A DNA stretch of 64,000 nucleotides from Sphingobacterium arenae (GTDB lineage Bacteria; Bacteroidota; Bacteroidia; Sphingobacteriales; Sphingobacteriaceae), in NCBI RefSeq assembly GCF_014692505.1, contig NZ_JACNYK010000001.1, positions 1,590,983 to 1,654,982 on the forward strand, written 5' to 3'. Made by a program: the position numbers and the translations under genes. How positions within the stretch are numbered: the stretch's first letter is position 1; each line of letters begins with the position of its first letter. A model generated the notes under the pieces. It had not been told where the DNA came from. It made no database searches and worked only from the letters and a program-made list of their open reading frames with translations. This document shows, one piece after another, positions 10,763-22,000 of the stretch.

Positions 10763-12136
10763 ATGATTACAAAAAGATATTTCTGTCTGTTTTTGCTTAT
10801 CGTATTAGGCAGAGGACATGCTGTCAATGCACAAAATCCCATTGTACAAACAATGTACACCGCCGATCCGGCGCCTATGGTTTACAAGGACAAAATGTAT
10901 TTGTATACCAGCCACGATGAAGACAATTCCACTTGGTTTGTCATGGACGATTGGAAACTCTATACAACGGAGGATATGGTCAATTGGACGGACCACGGGG
11001 TTATCGCCTCTTATAAGACATTTCATTGGGCAAAAGGAGATGCTTGGGCAATTCAGGTCGTTGAGCGAGACGGTAAGTTCTATTTATATGCACCGATAAC
11101 TTCCGCTATTAACAACCGTCCGGCAATCGGCGTCGCTGTCTCCGACAGCCCTTATGGGCCATTTTACGATCCACTGGGTCATCCCTTGGTGCAGACGAAT
11201 GAAGGGGATATTGACCCGACTGTATGGATAGACGATGACAGACAGGCTTATTTGTATTGGGGGAACCCTTTTCTGTATCATGTGAAACTGAACGAAGATA
11301 TGATCTCGCTGAGCGGTAAAATTACAGAGGTTCCCATGACTTCGGAGGCATTCGGCACGCGGGAGGGAAATGTAGAAAAGAGACCGACGCTCTATGAGGA
11401 GGGACCATGGTTATATAAAAGAAAAGACCTGTATTACCTATTGTGGGCTGGTGGGCCTATACCGGAACACTTAGGTTATTCGACTAGCGAATCACCGATT
11501 GGTCCGTGGAAATACGGTGGAAAGTTAATGCCGACAGAAGGGCATAGCTTTACGAACCATCCCGGAATTATAGATTTTAGAGGAAAGACGTATTTATTTT
11601 ATCACAACGGTGCACTGCCGGGTGGAAGCGGTTTTACACGTTCTGTGGCGGTGGAAGAGGTAGAATTTACTAAAGAGGGCGCAATCACACCCTTAAACAT
11701 GACGCAGGGGGTTACCGAGCAGCTGAAGCCATTGAACCCATACCAGAAAGTGGAAGCAGAGACGATCGCCTGGTCTGAACATGTCAAAGCGAAGCAAAAT
11801 GAGGAGGTTGGCGTATTCGTACAAGCCATGCAAGACGGTGCCTATACGAGCGTAAAAAACGTGGATTTTGCTGCGGGCGCTTCTAGATTTACGGCACGGA
11901 TTGGAACGACGCACAACACGGGTGTCACGATGGAAGTCCGTCTAGATGGAGTAGATGGACGGGTACTGACCACGATAGAAGTACCGCGGACGGGAGGAGA
12001 TAATAGATGGGCACTAGTGTCGCATGATATCCCGAAGATCTCGGGGAAGCACGACGTATATTTTGTTTTCAAAGCAAAAAATAAGCCCGGCATAATCATG
12101 TATTTTGATTATTGGATGTTTTCTAAAGAAAATTAG
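10763..12136 (+). CDS. Glycoside hydrolase family 43 with C-terminal CBM6
   Basis: The ~457-residue protein has a signal peptide and a GH43 catalytic propeller. Visible motifs are [22 protein letters not shown] (general base Asp), [20 protein letters not shown] (pKa-modulating Asp) and [16 protein letters not shown] (acid Glu). A CBM6-like beta-sandwich follows from about residue 335 ([10 protein letters not shown] ... YFDYWMFSK), a common xylan-binding module. The architecture fits arabinoxylan arabinofuranosidases (GH43_29-like, subfamily not computed). An in-frame ATG at 10730 overlaps the previous stop codon, but starting at 10763 ([16 protein letters not shown]) gives a better signal peptide. 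Translation is probably coupled to the preceding GH43 gene. Confidence 0.9.
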   Translation: MITKRYFCLFLLIVLGRGHAVNAQNPIVQTMYTADPAPMVYKDKMYLYTSHDEDNSTWFVMDDWKLYTTEDMVNWTDHGVIASYKTFHWAKGDAWAIQVVERDGKFYLYAPITSAINNRPAIGVAVSDSPYGPFYDPLGHPLVQTNEGDIDPTVWIDDDRQAYLYWGNPFLYHVKLNEDMISLSGKITEVPMTSEAFGTREGNVEKRPTLYEEGPWLYKRKDLYYLLWAGGPIPEHLGYSTSESPIGPWKYGGKLMPTEGHSFTNHPGIIDFRGKTYLFYHNGALPGGSGFTRSVAVEEVEFTKEGAITPLNMTQGVTEQLKPLNPYQKVEAETIAWSEHVKAKQNEEVGVFVQAMQDGAYTSVKNVDFAAGASRFTARIGTTHNTGVTMEVRLDGVDGRVLTTIEVPRTGGDNRWALVSHDIPKISGKHDVYFVFKAKNKPGIIMYFDYWMFSKEN

Positions 12137-12137
12137 A

Positions 12138-14006
12138 ATGGACAAGCTGTTTTTTCGACTAACCATTGTTTTTTGCTTATTAGGTGGATCTGGTGTCTTG
12201 GCCAAAATACGTTTACCTGCACTTATCGGCGACAAGATGGTCCTGCAGCGTGACATTGATCTCCGTATCTGGGGATGGGCGGATGTAGGCGAGAAAGTAA
12301 CCGTTCGGTTTCAAGGTGAACACTATTATACGGAAGCGGGCAACGATGGCAAATGGTTTGTGTCCTTACCTCCGCAAGCTGCAGGAGGGCCGTATATCAT
12401 GGAAGTCAATGAAATCGTAATTAGAGACATCCTCATTGGCGACGTATGGTTGGCATCCGGGCAATCAAACATGGAAACGCCTATTGCGCGTTTAACGCAT
12501 CGCTATCCGGAAATAAATGTATCCAATAACCACATGATCCGCCATTTTAAAGTGCCTACACAAAACACGGTCGAATCGGTACAGGAAGATATTCCTAAGG
12601 GCGGAAAATGGCACTCAGCCGTGGCCTCGGAAGTGATGAATTGGACGGCTTTGGCCTATTTTTATGCACAAGAAGCTTACAATCATACGAAAGTGCCTGT
12701 GGGTATGCTCGTCTCTAGTTTGGGCGGTTCCGCGATTGAAAGTTGGATTAGCCAAGAACATCTCCGGGAGTTCCCGCATTTATTGGTTGATCAAGTGGCC
12801 GTCGACAGCTTGCCTAAAGCAATGCAAGACCAGGGAGCAGGAAAGTGGACGAACCCGAATTGGGATGATATCCACTGGAAAATGATGACCGTGCCGGGGC
12901 ATTGGCGCTCTCAGGGAATACACACGAAAGGCGTAATCTATTTTCGAAAAGAATTTGAAATGCCTAAATCGATGGACGGACGGCACGCAAAACTCCGTTT
13001 GGGCATGTTGATCGATAGTGATTCTGTTTTCGTGAATGGACACTTTGTAGGTTCTACCTCCTATATGTATCCGCCGCGTGAATATCATATCCCGGCGGGT
13101 GTGTTGCGTGCTGGGAAAAATAACATTACGGTACAGTTAACGGCAAAGAACGGCGGCGGTGGTTTTGTAGAGGACAAGTCTTATAAGGTCATTGGAGATG
13201 ATATCGAGGTGGATCTAAGTGGTGAATGGCAATATCAGGTCGGTGTAGACTTTGACGAAATTGCGGTATACAGAGCCCGCCTCCAAAATATAAAAACAGC
13301 CGGATCGGGATTGTACAATGGCATGATTTACCCTATCCGTGATTACCGGGTACGAGGAACAATTTGGTATCAGGGAGAGACGAATGCCGGTCGCCCACAG
13401 GATTATCAAACCCATCTGGAGTCGTTGATGCGTAATTGGCGGGAATTGTATCGAGCTCCTGAACTGCCATTTTTGATCGTACAGTTACCCAATTACTTAA
13501 AAAAATCGGAAGAGCCTGAGGAAAGTGGTTGGGCAGAAATACGCGAAGCACAGCTTAAAGCGACGCAGCGGGTTCCGAATACGACATTAGCCGTGACATA
13601 CGATGTGGGCGAATGGAATGACATTCATCCTTTGAACAAAAAGGATATTGCGCATCGGTTATTTTTAGGGGCAAGGAAAATATCTTATAGCGAAAAGTTA
13701 ACCAGCTCGGGGCCTATATATCAGGGTATGAAAATAGAAGGCGATAAAATAGTATTGTCTTTCACGGAGATTGGTGGAGGATTGTGCAGTAGAGACGGAG
13801 CGTTACGGCATTTTGCGATCGCAGGAGAGGATAAAAAGTTTGTGTGGGCGCAGGCCGTCGTCAAAGGCAATACGGTTGTGGTCCATAGCGAACAGGTGAA
13901 AAATCCGCTAGCCGTCCGCTATGGCTGGAGCAATAACCCGGAAGACGCCAACCTAGAGAACAAGGCGGGCCTGTTGGCTTCGCCGTTCCGTACTGACGAT
14001 TGGTAG
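12138..14006 (+). CDS. SGNH-type carbohydrate acetylesterase (sialate O-acetylesterase family)
   Basis: The ~622-residue secreted protein belongs to the family annotated as sialate 9-O-acetylesterase, whose Bacteroidota members also include acetyl xylan esterases. The Ser nucleophile block is WLASGQSNMETP; a second conserved block is GTIWYQGETNAGRP; the Asp-His pair is in NDIHPLNKKDIAHR. A jelly-roll domain like those of beta-galactosidases is inserted around residues 240-370 (IYFRKEFEMP ... VFVNGHFVG). The start at 12138, two bases after the previous stop, gives the signal peptide MDKLFFRLTIVFCLLGG. In this locus it probably deacetylates xylan; sialic acid as a substrate is unlikely. Confidence 0.88.
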   Translation: MDKLFFRLTIVFCLLGGSGVLAKIRLPALIGDKMVLQRDIDLRIWGWADVGEKVTVRFQGEHYYTEAGNDGKWFVSLPPQAAGGPYIMEVNEIVIRDILIGDVWLASGQSNMETPIARLTHRYPEINVSNNHMIRHFKVPTQNTVESVQEDIPKGGKWHSAVASEVMNWTALAYFYAQEAYNHTKVPVGMLVSSLGGSAIESWISQEHLREFPHLLVDQVAVDSLPKAMQDQGAGKWTNPNWDDIHWKMMTVPGHWRSQGIHTKGVIYFRKEFEMPKSMDGRHAKLRLGMLIDSDSVFVNGHFVGSTSYMYPPREYHIPAGVLRAGKNNITVQLTAKNGGGGFVEDKSYKVIGDDIEVDLSGEWQYQVGVDFDEIAVYRARLQNIKTAGSGLYNGMIYPIRDYRVRGTIWYQGETNAGRPQDYQTHLESLMRNWRELYRAPELPFLIVQLPNYLKKSEEPEESGWAEIREAQLKATQRVPNTTLAVTYDVGEWNDIHPLNKKDIAHRLFLGARKISYSEKLTSSGPIYQGMKIEGDKIVLSFTEIGGGLCSRDGALRHFAIAGEDKKFVWAQAVVKGNTVVVHSEQVKNPLAVRYGWSNNPEDANLENKAGLLASPFRTDDW

Positions 14007-14050
14007 AAATAGGAAGAATGTATAGAAGTATTATTTATAAGAGATTTAAA

Positions 14051-16144
14051 ATGATGTTTAAGAAAAAGCAAATCGTGTTATCCGTTGTTGCTGCGACGTT
14101 GTTTTCTGTAACCGAGGTAAAAGGGCAGGACCAGACCACGCAAGGAACAGCTGCTCAGCAGAAATTTGTACACAAGGCGGCTGGAAATCCGTATTTACCC
14201 CTTTGGGAGCATGTGCCCGATGGCGAGCCTCGTGTATTCGAAGATCCCGATAATCCCGGGAAATATCGAGCGTATATTATCGGTTCGCACGATTTGAGAT
14301 TAACCAGTTATTGTGGACCGGACATTCGGATGTGGTCGGCCCCTGTGGAGGATTTATCCAGCTGGAGGGATGAAGGTGCTATTTTTACCTACAAAATTGA
14401 CGAGCAATGGGACGTGATGTATGCGCCGGATCTTGTAGAGGTAAAAAGAAAAGACGGCAAAAAGGAATATTACCTGTATCCGCATAGCCGCGGACCGCAT
14501 AGAGAGGCTATGGTGGCAAAAGGGGATCGACCGGACGGTCCGTTTAAACCCATCAACCTAACAGCCGATGGAAAGCGTACGGTGCCAGGAAGTATTCTAG
14601 GATTCGATCCGGCGGTATATATTGAATACATCACGGATCCGAATGATCCAGATTATGAAATTGGCTACCGCGCATATGGATATTGGGGTTTCCAACGTTC
14701 TTTGGCGGCTCAGCTAGACCAAAATACGATGTATTCGGTTAGACCGGGCACAGAGGTGATCAATTACTTTATACCGGCAAGTGCCCGATATGGCCAGTTG
14801 CGTGATCCCGAAGGAACGGAATATCCGAACATCTTACCGGGTGAAGACTTGGGCTCGTTCAACTTTTTCGAAGCGTCGTCGATTCGGAAAGTCGGCAATA
14901 AGTACGTTTCCGTCTATAGTGGGTACTCGGGGCCGGAATATGGAATCGGTAGCTCTAATTCTACTCTACGGTATCTGGTAGGTGATTCCCCATTGGGACC
15001 GTGGAAAAGCGGCGGTGTATTAGTCGATTCACGTGGACCGGTGCTCAACCGGGACGGAAGTGCTTTGGAAACGACCAATGGCGGACATAATACACACGGC
15101 AGTATCGAATTGATTAACGGACAATGGTATGCTTTTTACCACAGGCCTCCGAGAAATTTTGGTTTTGCACGTCAGGCAGTGGTAGCGGCTATAACAATAG
15201 ATTGGGATGAGAAGCCAGTATCCGAGGGTGGTACCGTCAGGATCCGTGCTTACGACCCGTATGCTGCGGACAGTGTATGGACAGCCAAAGATAGCCAAGG
15301 AAGGGAATATACGGGAGCAGAGGTGACGTCAGAAGGCTTTCACGTCTACGGCTTGGATCCTTATCAGTATTACTCGGCGGGTTATGCTTGTTATCTTTCC
15401 GACGTAAGCACGATGCAAGATTCTTGGGATATTTGGGATAACCATATGCCGATAACAAAGGTAAAAGATGGTCATATCATAGGGTATAAATATTTTGGTT
15501 TCGGCGGGCTCGATCAGGATAAGAAAGGTTTAAAAGCGTTTGAAGGAACGAAAAAAGGTAATGAAACAGCTTTTAATGTATTTCTTACGCCCAAAACTGC
15601 AAAAACTTTTAAAGTGAATGTTTGGTTAGATGGACCGTGGGATAACGAAGGCTGGAAGGGGAAAAAGATCGGAGAGATTACGGTTCCTGCTAGTTCTGCG
15701 CAGGAGCCGACAAAATTCACGGTAGACGTGGCTGAGTTTGTAAACCATTTAGATAAAAAACATGCGATCTTTCTAGTCGCTGAAGGCGATGAATCGGAAG
15801 TGCTTTTCGATCTGGCGGGGATTGGGTTCAGTTCGAATGAAAAGGAAATCGTCCGTCCCATCGTGCCTACCGTGAATATCACGGTCGATGGGAAAGAGAT
15901 CGTGCTGCCGGATGCCCCTATTCGATCCACCAACGCGAATGGTATTGTCGGTTATAATCGTTATGAGGCGACTTATAAAATGCCGACTAACACGACCACA
16001 ATACCGATGGTGTCGGCTTCTGCGGATAACCCGGATGTAAAAGTGAGTATAACACAAGCAGAAAACATTTCGGAAGGCGCGATAGTGGAGTTTGATTATA
16101 ACGATGTAGTTAAAACATACTGCGTTCTATTCTCTTCGGAGTAA
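14051..16144 (+). CDS. GH43-like glycosidase with long C-terminal extension
   Basis: This ~697-residue exported protein starts with MMFKKKQIVLSVVAATLFSV, a good signal peptide. The first ~400 residues read as a GH43-type propeller: FEDPDNPGKYRAYIIGSHD with the first Asp, YAPDLVEVKRKDGKKEYYLYPHS, GFDPAVYIEY with the second, and FFEASSIRKVGNKYV with the acid Glu. The remaining ~290 residues hold a beta-sandwich (FNVFLTPKTAKTFKVNVWLDGPWD) and an Ig-like tail, likely binding or spacer domains. It does not resemble the common xylan GH43 subfamilies as closely as the other two, so its substrate may differ. Upstream in-frame starts at 14000 and 14018 overlap or crowd the preceding stop. Confidence 0.85.
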   Translation: MMFKKKQIVLSVVAATLFSVTEVKGQDQTTQGTAAQQKFVHKAAGNPYLPLWEHVPDGEPRVFEDPDNPGKYRAYIIGSHDLRLTSYCGPDIRMWSAPVEDLSSWRDEGAIFTYKIDEQWDVMYAPDLVEVKRKDGKKEYYLYPHSRGPHREAMVAKGDRPDGPFKPINLTADGKRTVPGSILGFDPAVYIEYITDPNDPDYEIGYRAYGYWGFQRSLAAQLDQNTMYSVRPGTEVINYFIPASARYGQLRDPEGTEYPNILPGEDLGSFNFFEASSIRKVGNKYVSVYSGYSGPEYGIGSSNSTLRYLVGDSPLGPWKSGGVLVDSRGPVLNRDGSALETTNGGHNTHGSIELINGQWYAFYHRPPRNFGFARQAVVAAITIDWDEKPVSEGGTVRIRAYDPYAADSVWTAKDSQGREYTGAEVTSEGFHVYGLDPYQYYSAGYACYLSDVSTMQDSWDIWDNHMPITKVKDGHIIGYKYFGFGGLDQDKKGLKAFEGTKKGNETAFNVFLTPKTAKTFKVNVWLDGPWDNEGWKGKKIGEITVPASSAQEPTKFTVDVAEFVNHLDKKHAIFLVAEGDESEVLFDLAGIGFSSNEKEIVRPIVPTVNITVDGKEIVLPDAPIRSTNANGIVGYNRYEATYKMPTNTTTIPMVSASADNPDVKVSITQAENISEGAIVEFDYNDVVKTYCVLFSSE

Positions 16145-16189
16145 GGACGTTGATAAAGAATGGACGTATACGATAAACCCGATAACGAT

Positions 16190-18841
16190 ATGAAAAATAT
16201 ATTTTATTCGATGGGTGCTTTTTTGATCACGGTAGTGATGGCCTGCACCCACAAGGGAAATGAAAAGAATGATCATCCTTTTAGAAATCCAGATCTTCCT
16301 GTTGAAGAACGAATAGACAACCTCATCGGAATGCTGAACTTGGAAGAAAAAGTTGGATTGATGATGAACAGTTCAAAACCGGTCCCACGCTTGGGGATCC
16401 CGGCCTATGATTGGTGGAACGAAGCGTTGCATGGGGTGGCACGTTCCGGTAAAGCAACGGTATTTCCGCAAGCCATTGGTATGGCTGCTACTTGGGATGA
16501 AGAGAATCATTTAAAGACATTTGAGATCATCTCGGATGAAGCGCGTGCGAAATATAACGAAGCGGTGCGTCAAGAAGAACGGGGACGTTATTACGGCTTA
16601 AGTTTTTGGACGCCCAATATCAATATCTTTCGAGATCCCAGATGGGGACGCGGACAAGAGACGTATGGGGAAGACCCCTATTTGACAACCCGCCTCGGAT
16701 TAGCAGCCGTGAAAGGTTTACAGGGAGACGATGACAGATATTTTAAAACGCACGCCTGCGCCAAACATTATGCGGTACATAGCGGCCCAGAATGGAACCG
16801 ACACTCGTATAATGCGGTGATTTCCGATCGTGATCTTTGGGAAACCTATCTGCCTGCGTTTAAAGCGTTGGTACAAGAAGGAAACGTGCAGGAAGTGATG
16901 TGCGCTTATAACGCCTTTGAAGGACAGCCCTGTTGCGGAAGTGATCGGCTGATGATGGATATTCTCCGGAATAAATGGGGCTTCGAAGGCATGGTCGTAT
17001 CGGACTGCTGGGCGATTGATGATTTTTTTAAAAAAGGACATCACGAATCCCACGACACGCCTGCGGAAGCAGTCGCAAATGCGGTGTTAACTTCTACGGA
17101 TTTGGAATGCGGACAGTCTTATGAACATTTATTAGCGTCGGTGAAAGAGGGACTGATCACGGAAGAACAAATCGACGTTTCATTGCGACGTATTTTACGA
17201 GGTTGGTTCGAATTGGGCATGTTTGATCCGGCAGACCGTGTGCCATGGAGTCAATTATCTTATGACATTGTAGCCTCCGACAAGCATAGACAGCAGGCTT
17301 TGGACGTTGCGCGCCAATCCATGACGTTGTTGAAGAATGATAACCAAACACTCCCGTTAGGCAAAAAATTGAAACGGATAGCCGTTGTGGGGGCAAATGC
17401 GGCGGATAGTATGATGCTTTGGGGCAACTATAATGGTACGCCGACCTCGACGGTGACGATTTTAGAAGGCATCCGGGAAAAAGTGCCCAATGCGGAAGTC
17501 ATCTATGAAAAAGGTAGCGACCTTGTCGACCCTTGGGTAAGACATTCCCTGTACGAATCGTTCTTCACATCAAAAGATGGTGAGCAAGGTTTGAAAGTAG
17601 AATTTTACAACAACAATATGTTGGAAGGGAAGCCCGTGCGTACGTTAACAAACCGTTTGGGAATTGAATATTCTAACCGTGGCGGTACCGCCTTGGCGCA
17701 GGATGTCAACCTGGAAAATACGTCCACGCGTATTTCGGGTGTTTTTGTGGCTCCTTATACCGGTGAAGTCGTCTTTAAAGCGAACGCCAACGATGGTTAC
17801 GTTTTAAACTTTGATGGAAAAGAAATAGGTAAAATGGAAGGTCGTCAAGCGGTTCGTGGTGCGGAATATGCCGTGCAGGTAGAGAAAGGAAAAGCCTATC
17901 CGATGGTATTCGAACATCGCCAAAAAGGCAGTATCCTGACGATGGGATTCGCTGTCTTTAAAAAGGAGAAAGCTGACTTTACGGATTTGACAGAGCGTTT
18001 GAAAGATGTCGATGCTATTGTTTATGCTGGTGGCTTGTCCCCACAACTAGAAGGGGAAGAAATGTTTGTGGATGCGGAGGGGTTCAAAGGAGGCGACAGA
18101 ACCTCTATCGATTTGCCCAAAGTTCAGCGCGACCTGTTGGCTGCATTACGCCAAACGGGAAGGCCGGTGGTGTTCGTTCTGTGTACCGGAAGCTCCCTGA
18201 CCTTGGAGCAAGATGAAAAAAACTACGATGCTTTGCTTTGTGCTTGGTATGGCGGAGAAGAAGCGGGAACTGCGGTGGCGGATGTCCTTTTCGGCGACTA
18301 TAATCCAGCGGGACGTTTACCTGTGACTTTCTATAGAACCTTAGCACAGCTGGATGGCGCCCTGACCCAAACCGGAGACGAAACACGGCAAGGTTTTGAA
18401 AATTACGATATGCAGGGACGTACGTATCGTTATATGAAGGATACACCGTTATATCCGTTTGGGCATGGCTTGAGTTATGCCACTTTTTCTTATGGTGATG
18501 TACAGTTAGCGCAATCAACTTTTAAGGGCGATAGTCCGGTGCAGTTGTCCATTCCAGTGACCAATACCTCAAAGATAGATGGCGAAGAGGTCGTACAAGT
18601 TTATGTGACGCGGAATAATGATGCGCTCGCTCCAGTTAAATCGTTACGAGGATTTGCGCGGGTCTCCCTCAAAGCAGGACAAACAAAAACGGTCGATGTG
18701 GCAATCAGCCCTGAGGCTTTTCATTTTTATGAGGAAAGCGCAGATGCTTTACAGCGAAAAGTTGGCGCATATACTATTCTTTATGGAGGTACTTCGGCCG
18801 ATATGGGATTGAAAACTTTAACACTTAAAATCGCGGATTAG
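16190..18841 (+). CDS. Glycoside hydrolase family 3 lipoprotein with PA14 insert
   Basis: This ~883-residue lipoprotein has its lipobox cysteine at residue 19 (VVMAC). The GH3 barrel follows (WWNEALHGVAR, DPRWGRGQETYGEDPYL, KHYAVHSGPEWNRHSYNA), with the nucleophile Asp in GMVVSDCWAIDD. The second alpha/beta domain is split by a PA14 module around residues 460-610 (LKVEFYNNNMLEGKP ... GYVLNFDGKEIG). The fibronectin-III-like C-terminus is present (NTSKIDGEEVVQVYV). GH3 enzymes of this architecture are beta-xylosidases or beta-glucosidases; the xylan context favours xylosidase. The start at 16190 is chosen over 16160 because it gives the lipoprotein signal. It is the last enzyme gene before susC. 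Confidence 0.93.
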   Translation: MKNIFYSMGAFLITVVMACTHKGNEKNDHPFRNPDLPVEERIDNLIGMLNLEEKVGLMMNSSKPVPRLGIPAYDWWNEALHGVARSGKATVFPQAIGMAATWDEENHLKTFEIISDEARAKYNEAVRQEERGRYYGLSFWTPNINIFRDPRWGRGQETYGEDPYLTTRLGLAAVKGLQGDDDRYFKTHACAKHYAVHSGPEWNRHSYNAVISDRDLWETYLPAFKALVQEGNVQEVMCAYNAFEGQPCCGSDRLMMDILRNKWGFEGMVVSDCWAIDDFFKKGHHESHDTPAEAVANAVLTSTDLECGQSYEHLLASVKEGLITEEQIDVSLRRILRGWFELGMFDPADRVPWSQLSYDIVASDKHRQQALDVARQSMTLLKNDNQTLPLGKKLKRIAVVGANAADSMMLWGNYNGTPTSTVTILEGIREKVPNAEVIYEKGSDLVDPWVRHSLYESFFTSKDGEQGLKVEFYNNNMLEGKPVRTLTNRLGIEYSNRGGTALAQDVNLENTSTRISGVFVAPYTGEVVFKANANDGYVLNFDGKEIGKMEGRQAVRGAEYAVQVEKGKAYPMVFEHRQKGSILTMGFAVFKKEKADFTDLTERLKDVDAIVYAGGLSPQLEGEEMFVDAEGFKGGDRTSIDLPKVQRDLLAALRQTGRPVVFVLCTGSSLTLEQDEKNYDALLCAWYGGEEAGTAVADVLFGDYNPAGRLPVTFYRTLAQLDGALTQTGDETRQGFENYDMQGRTYRYMKDTPLYPFGHGLSYATFSYGDVQLAQSTFKGDSPVQLSIPVTNTSKIDGEEVVQVYVTRNNDALAPVKSLRGFARVSLKAGQTKTVDVAISPEAFHFYEESADALQRKVGAYTILYGGTSADMGLKTLTLKIAD

Positions 18842-18857
18842 AGAGCATAAACGCATG

Positions 18858-18887
18858 ATGTAACCAATTGAAACGTTTATGTTACAT
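18858..18887. promoter_or_regulatory. Inverted repeat upstream of susC
   Basis: A perfect 7-bp inverted repeat, ATGTAAC (18858-18864) and GTTACAT (18881-18887), flanks 16 bases that contain the palindrome AAACGTTT (18871-18878). No T-run follows, so it is not a good terminator for the GH3 gene. It could be a second regulator site for the susC promoter. The symmetry is seen directly; the function is a guess. Confidence 0.4.
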
Positions 18888-18976
18888 GTACGAATATTAT
18901 CATTCGTGCATAATCCTAATATTGCATTAGCAACCAAGATAATTCTATTCACAGTTCCGATACTATTGTAGAAGAG

Positions 18977-18990
18977 TGCAACCGGTTGTA
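18977..18990. promoter_or_regulatory. LacI-family operator-like palindrome before susC
   Basis: TGCAACCGGTTGTA is a 14-bp palindrome with one non-matching pair and a central CpG. That is the form typical of LacI/GalR-family operators. It lies 41 bases before the preferred susC start at 19031 and downstream of a possible -7 box (TACTATTG, 18961-18968), where a repressor would block transcription. The LacI-family gene encoded 5 kb downstream, at the end of the same locus, is the natural candidate to bind it. Its position also argues against translation starting at the in-frame TTG at 18986. Confidence 0.55.
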
Positions 18991-19030
18991 TGGAGAATGC
19001 AACAAATTGAACACTAAATTTAAACTTAAC

Positions 19031-22000
19031 ATGATAACAAAACCTGATTTTTTATCGTCCGCACGATTTCAGATGAAGAGGAGAAAAGCTCCGCTCCATC
19101 GTTTCATGCTGTTACTGTTGTTTTTGTTGGCAAATAATGTATGGGCGCAGGAAAGAGAAATTAAAGGGAGAGTCACCTCGGAAGAAGGAAAACCATTGGT
19201 CGGTGTTTCTGTTCACGTCAAGGGAACAACTACGAGCACGTCTTCTGGAGACAACGGACAGTTTTCTTTAGCTACAAGTTCAGGGTCTGTATTACTATTT
19301 TCATATGTCGGTTTCTCGGCACAGGAATATGTATTAGGCGATGAAACGTCGCTTCAGATTACGATGTTAAGTTCCGATTCTCAGTTAGACGAAGTCGTCG
19401 TCGTTGGTTACGGTACACAACGCAAAGAAGCAGTAACAGGATCGGTGGCTTCCATTAGTGGTGAAAAGATGAACGAGGTGCCGGCGGCTAACATTACACA
19501 GGCATTGCAAGGCCGGGTGGCAGGGGTACAGATGACCCAAACATCATCCAAGCCTGGAGCAGCAATGCAGATACGTATACGCGGTACACGCTCGTTAAAT
19601 GCGAGTAACGATCCGTTAATCGTGTTAGATGGGATTCCATTTGCGGGATCTATTGGTGACATCAATCCCATTGATATCAAAAGTGTGGATATCTTAAAAG
19701 ACGCTTCAGCTACCGCAATTTATGGTTCTCGGGGAGCAAATGGGGTGATTCTTGTAACAACACATAAAGGGTATACCGGGCAACAAGCAAGAGTCACTTT
19801 TAATAGCTACACAGGATTGAAAACATTGTTTGCGCGTTATCCCATGATGAATGGTGCCGAGTTCGTCGAGCTTAGAAAAGCCGCCGGCCTATATCAGAAC
19901 GGCGTAGATGAATCGGATGATGTGGATGTAGACTGGCAGGATCTGTTATATAAAAATGGTATCATGACCAGTCAAGACTTGAGTGTTTCCGGCGGTACGG
20001 AAAAAACAATCTATAATTTTAGCACAGGTTATTTTCGTGATGAAGCTGTCTTGCCCGGCCAAAATTTCGATCGCTTTTCGTTGCGGGGAAGTCTAGACCA
20101 GAAAATTGGAGAGCGGATACGGGTAGGTTTCAGCACAAATAATAATTATTCGGTTAATAGAGGAAATAATTTGGGTGTCTATACGACTTTAAGTACGACA
20201 CCTATTGCAAACCCTTATAATGAGGACGGTTCCTTCAAGAATATCGTCGGGATGGCACAGGATAATCATTGGGTATATTCAAGAGAAACCATAGAAAATC
20301 TTGGAAATAAATGGGTAGATATGGCCAAAGGCTTCGGCTCTTATAACACCTTTTTTGGGGAAATAGATATACCTGGTATAGCGGGGCTGAAGTATAGAGC
20401 GAATGTAGGGCTCAATTTTAGGACAACGAACGGAGGGGCATATACGGGAGAAGGGGTTTTCAGTTCCGAAATCAACAATCCGTCTACGGCGTCGATTAAC
20501 AATTCATTACATACGCAGTGGACGATAGAAAACCTATTGACCTACGACCGCACATTTGCAGAAAAGCATAATCTTAACGTGGTAGGACTTTACTCGGCAG
20601 AACAAATCCGTTACAATAGCTCGCATGTTTCGGCCTTGCATATTCCGGCAGACCAGTTCCAATTTTATAACTTGGGACATGCGACGGGTGAGATTACGGT
20701 CGACCCAAATAATCAGGACTATTATAAAACAGGCTTGTTGTCTTGGATGGGGCGTGTTATGTATGACTATGACGGACGGTACATGGTTAGCGCGACAATT
20801 CGCACGGATGGTTCGTCAAGATTAGCACCGGGACATAAGTGGCACGCTTACCCGGCGGTATCCGCGGGATGGAACGCAAAAAGAGAATCGTTTCTCTCGG
20901 ATGTCAGTTGGTTGGACCTGTTAAAAATCCGCGCAGGATTCGGTCAAACTTCTAATCAATCAGTAGCTCCTTACAAGACGTTAGGGAGATTGTCTACACG
21001 CCCGTATAATTTCGCGGATGAGTTTGCAATGGGATATTACGTAACGGAATTACCGAATGCCGCATTGGGTTGGGAATACACGAAGACATGGAATTATGGG
21101 GTCGATTTTGCTCTTTTGAATAACAGATTACGGGGTACTTTTGAATATTACACGCAGCATACAAAAGACTTGTTGTTGAGTGTTGGATTGCCAGCATCGT
21201 CGGGTGTAGGTAGTTATATGGGAAATATTGGCGAGACGCAAAACAAGGGTTTTGAATTTTCATTGGACGGTTTGATTTTAGATAATCCAGACGGATTGAC
21301 TTGGGAAGCTGGATTTAACTTCTATTTGAACCGGAACAAGCTATTAGCGCTTTCTTCTGGACGCGACCGCGACGAGGGGAATGCATGGTTTGTAGGGCAT
21401 CCGATTGATGTGATTTATGATCATGAAAAAATAGGCCTCTGGCAGGAGAATGACCCTTATTTGGATGTTTTAGAGCCAGGGGGGAATCCGGGTATGATTA
21501 AGGTAAGGTATACGGGAGAATACAGTGAGGACGGCGCGCCTGTACGACAAATTAACGCCGACGATCGACAGATTATGGATGTTAATCCCCGGTTTGAGGG
21601 TGGATTTAATACACGTCTAGCATATAAGGGGTTTGATTTAGGGCTTGTTGCGGCATTTAAAAATGGCGGAACGTTAATCAGCTCACTGTATTCTTCAGCG
21701 AGTTATTTAAACTTGATGAGCGGACGTCGGAATAATGTGAAAGTGGATTATTGGACACCGGAGAACACCGATGCCAAATATCCGAAGCCGGGTGGTATAG
21801 CCAGTGGCGATAATCCAAAATATGGAAGCACACTGGGGTATTTTGATGCCTCTTATTTAAAGATCAGAACAATTTCGCTCGGGTATAATTTCAATAGCGA
21901 AGGTTGGATACAACGAGTAGGTATCGGGGGACTGCGGATTTATGGAACAGTACAAAATCCTTTTGTGTTATTTTCTCCGTATCATAGCGAATCTGGTATG

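Noticed and set aside
14051..16144. Reading this gene as a DUF-only hypothetical
   Set aside because: The Asp/Asp/Glu candidates and propeller-like strand pattern support a GH43-type fold, though subfamily stays open.
18986..19030. Extension of susC to an in-frame TTG at 18986
   Set aside because: It would put translation inside the LacI-like palindrome and add 15 residues ahead of a normal start.
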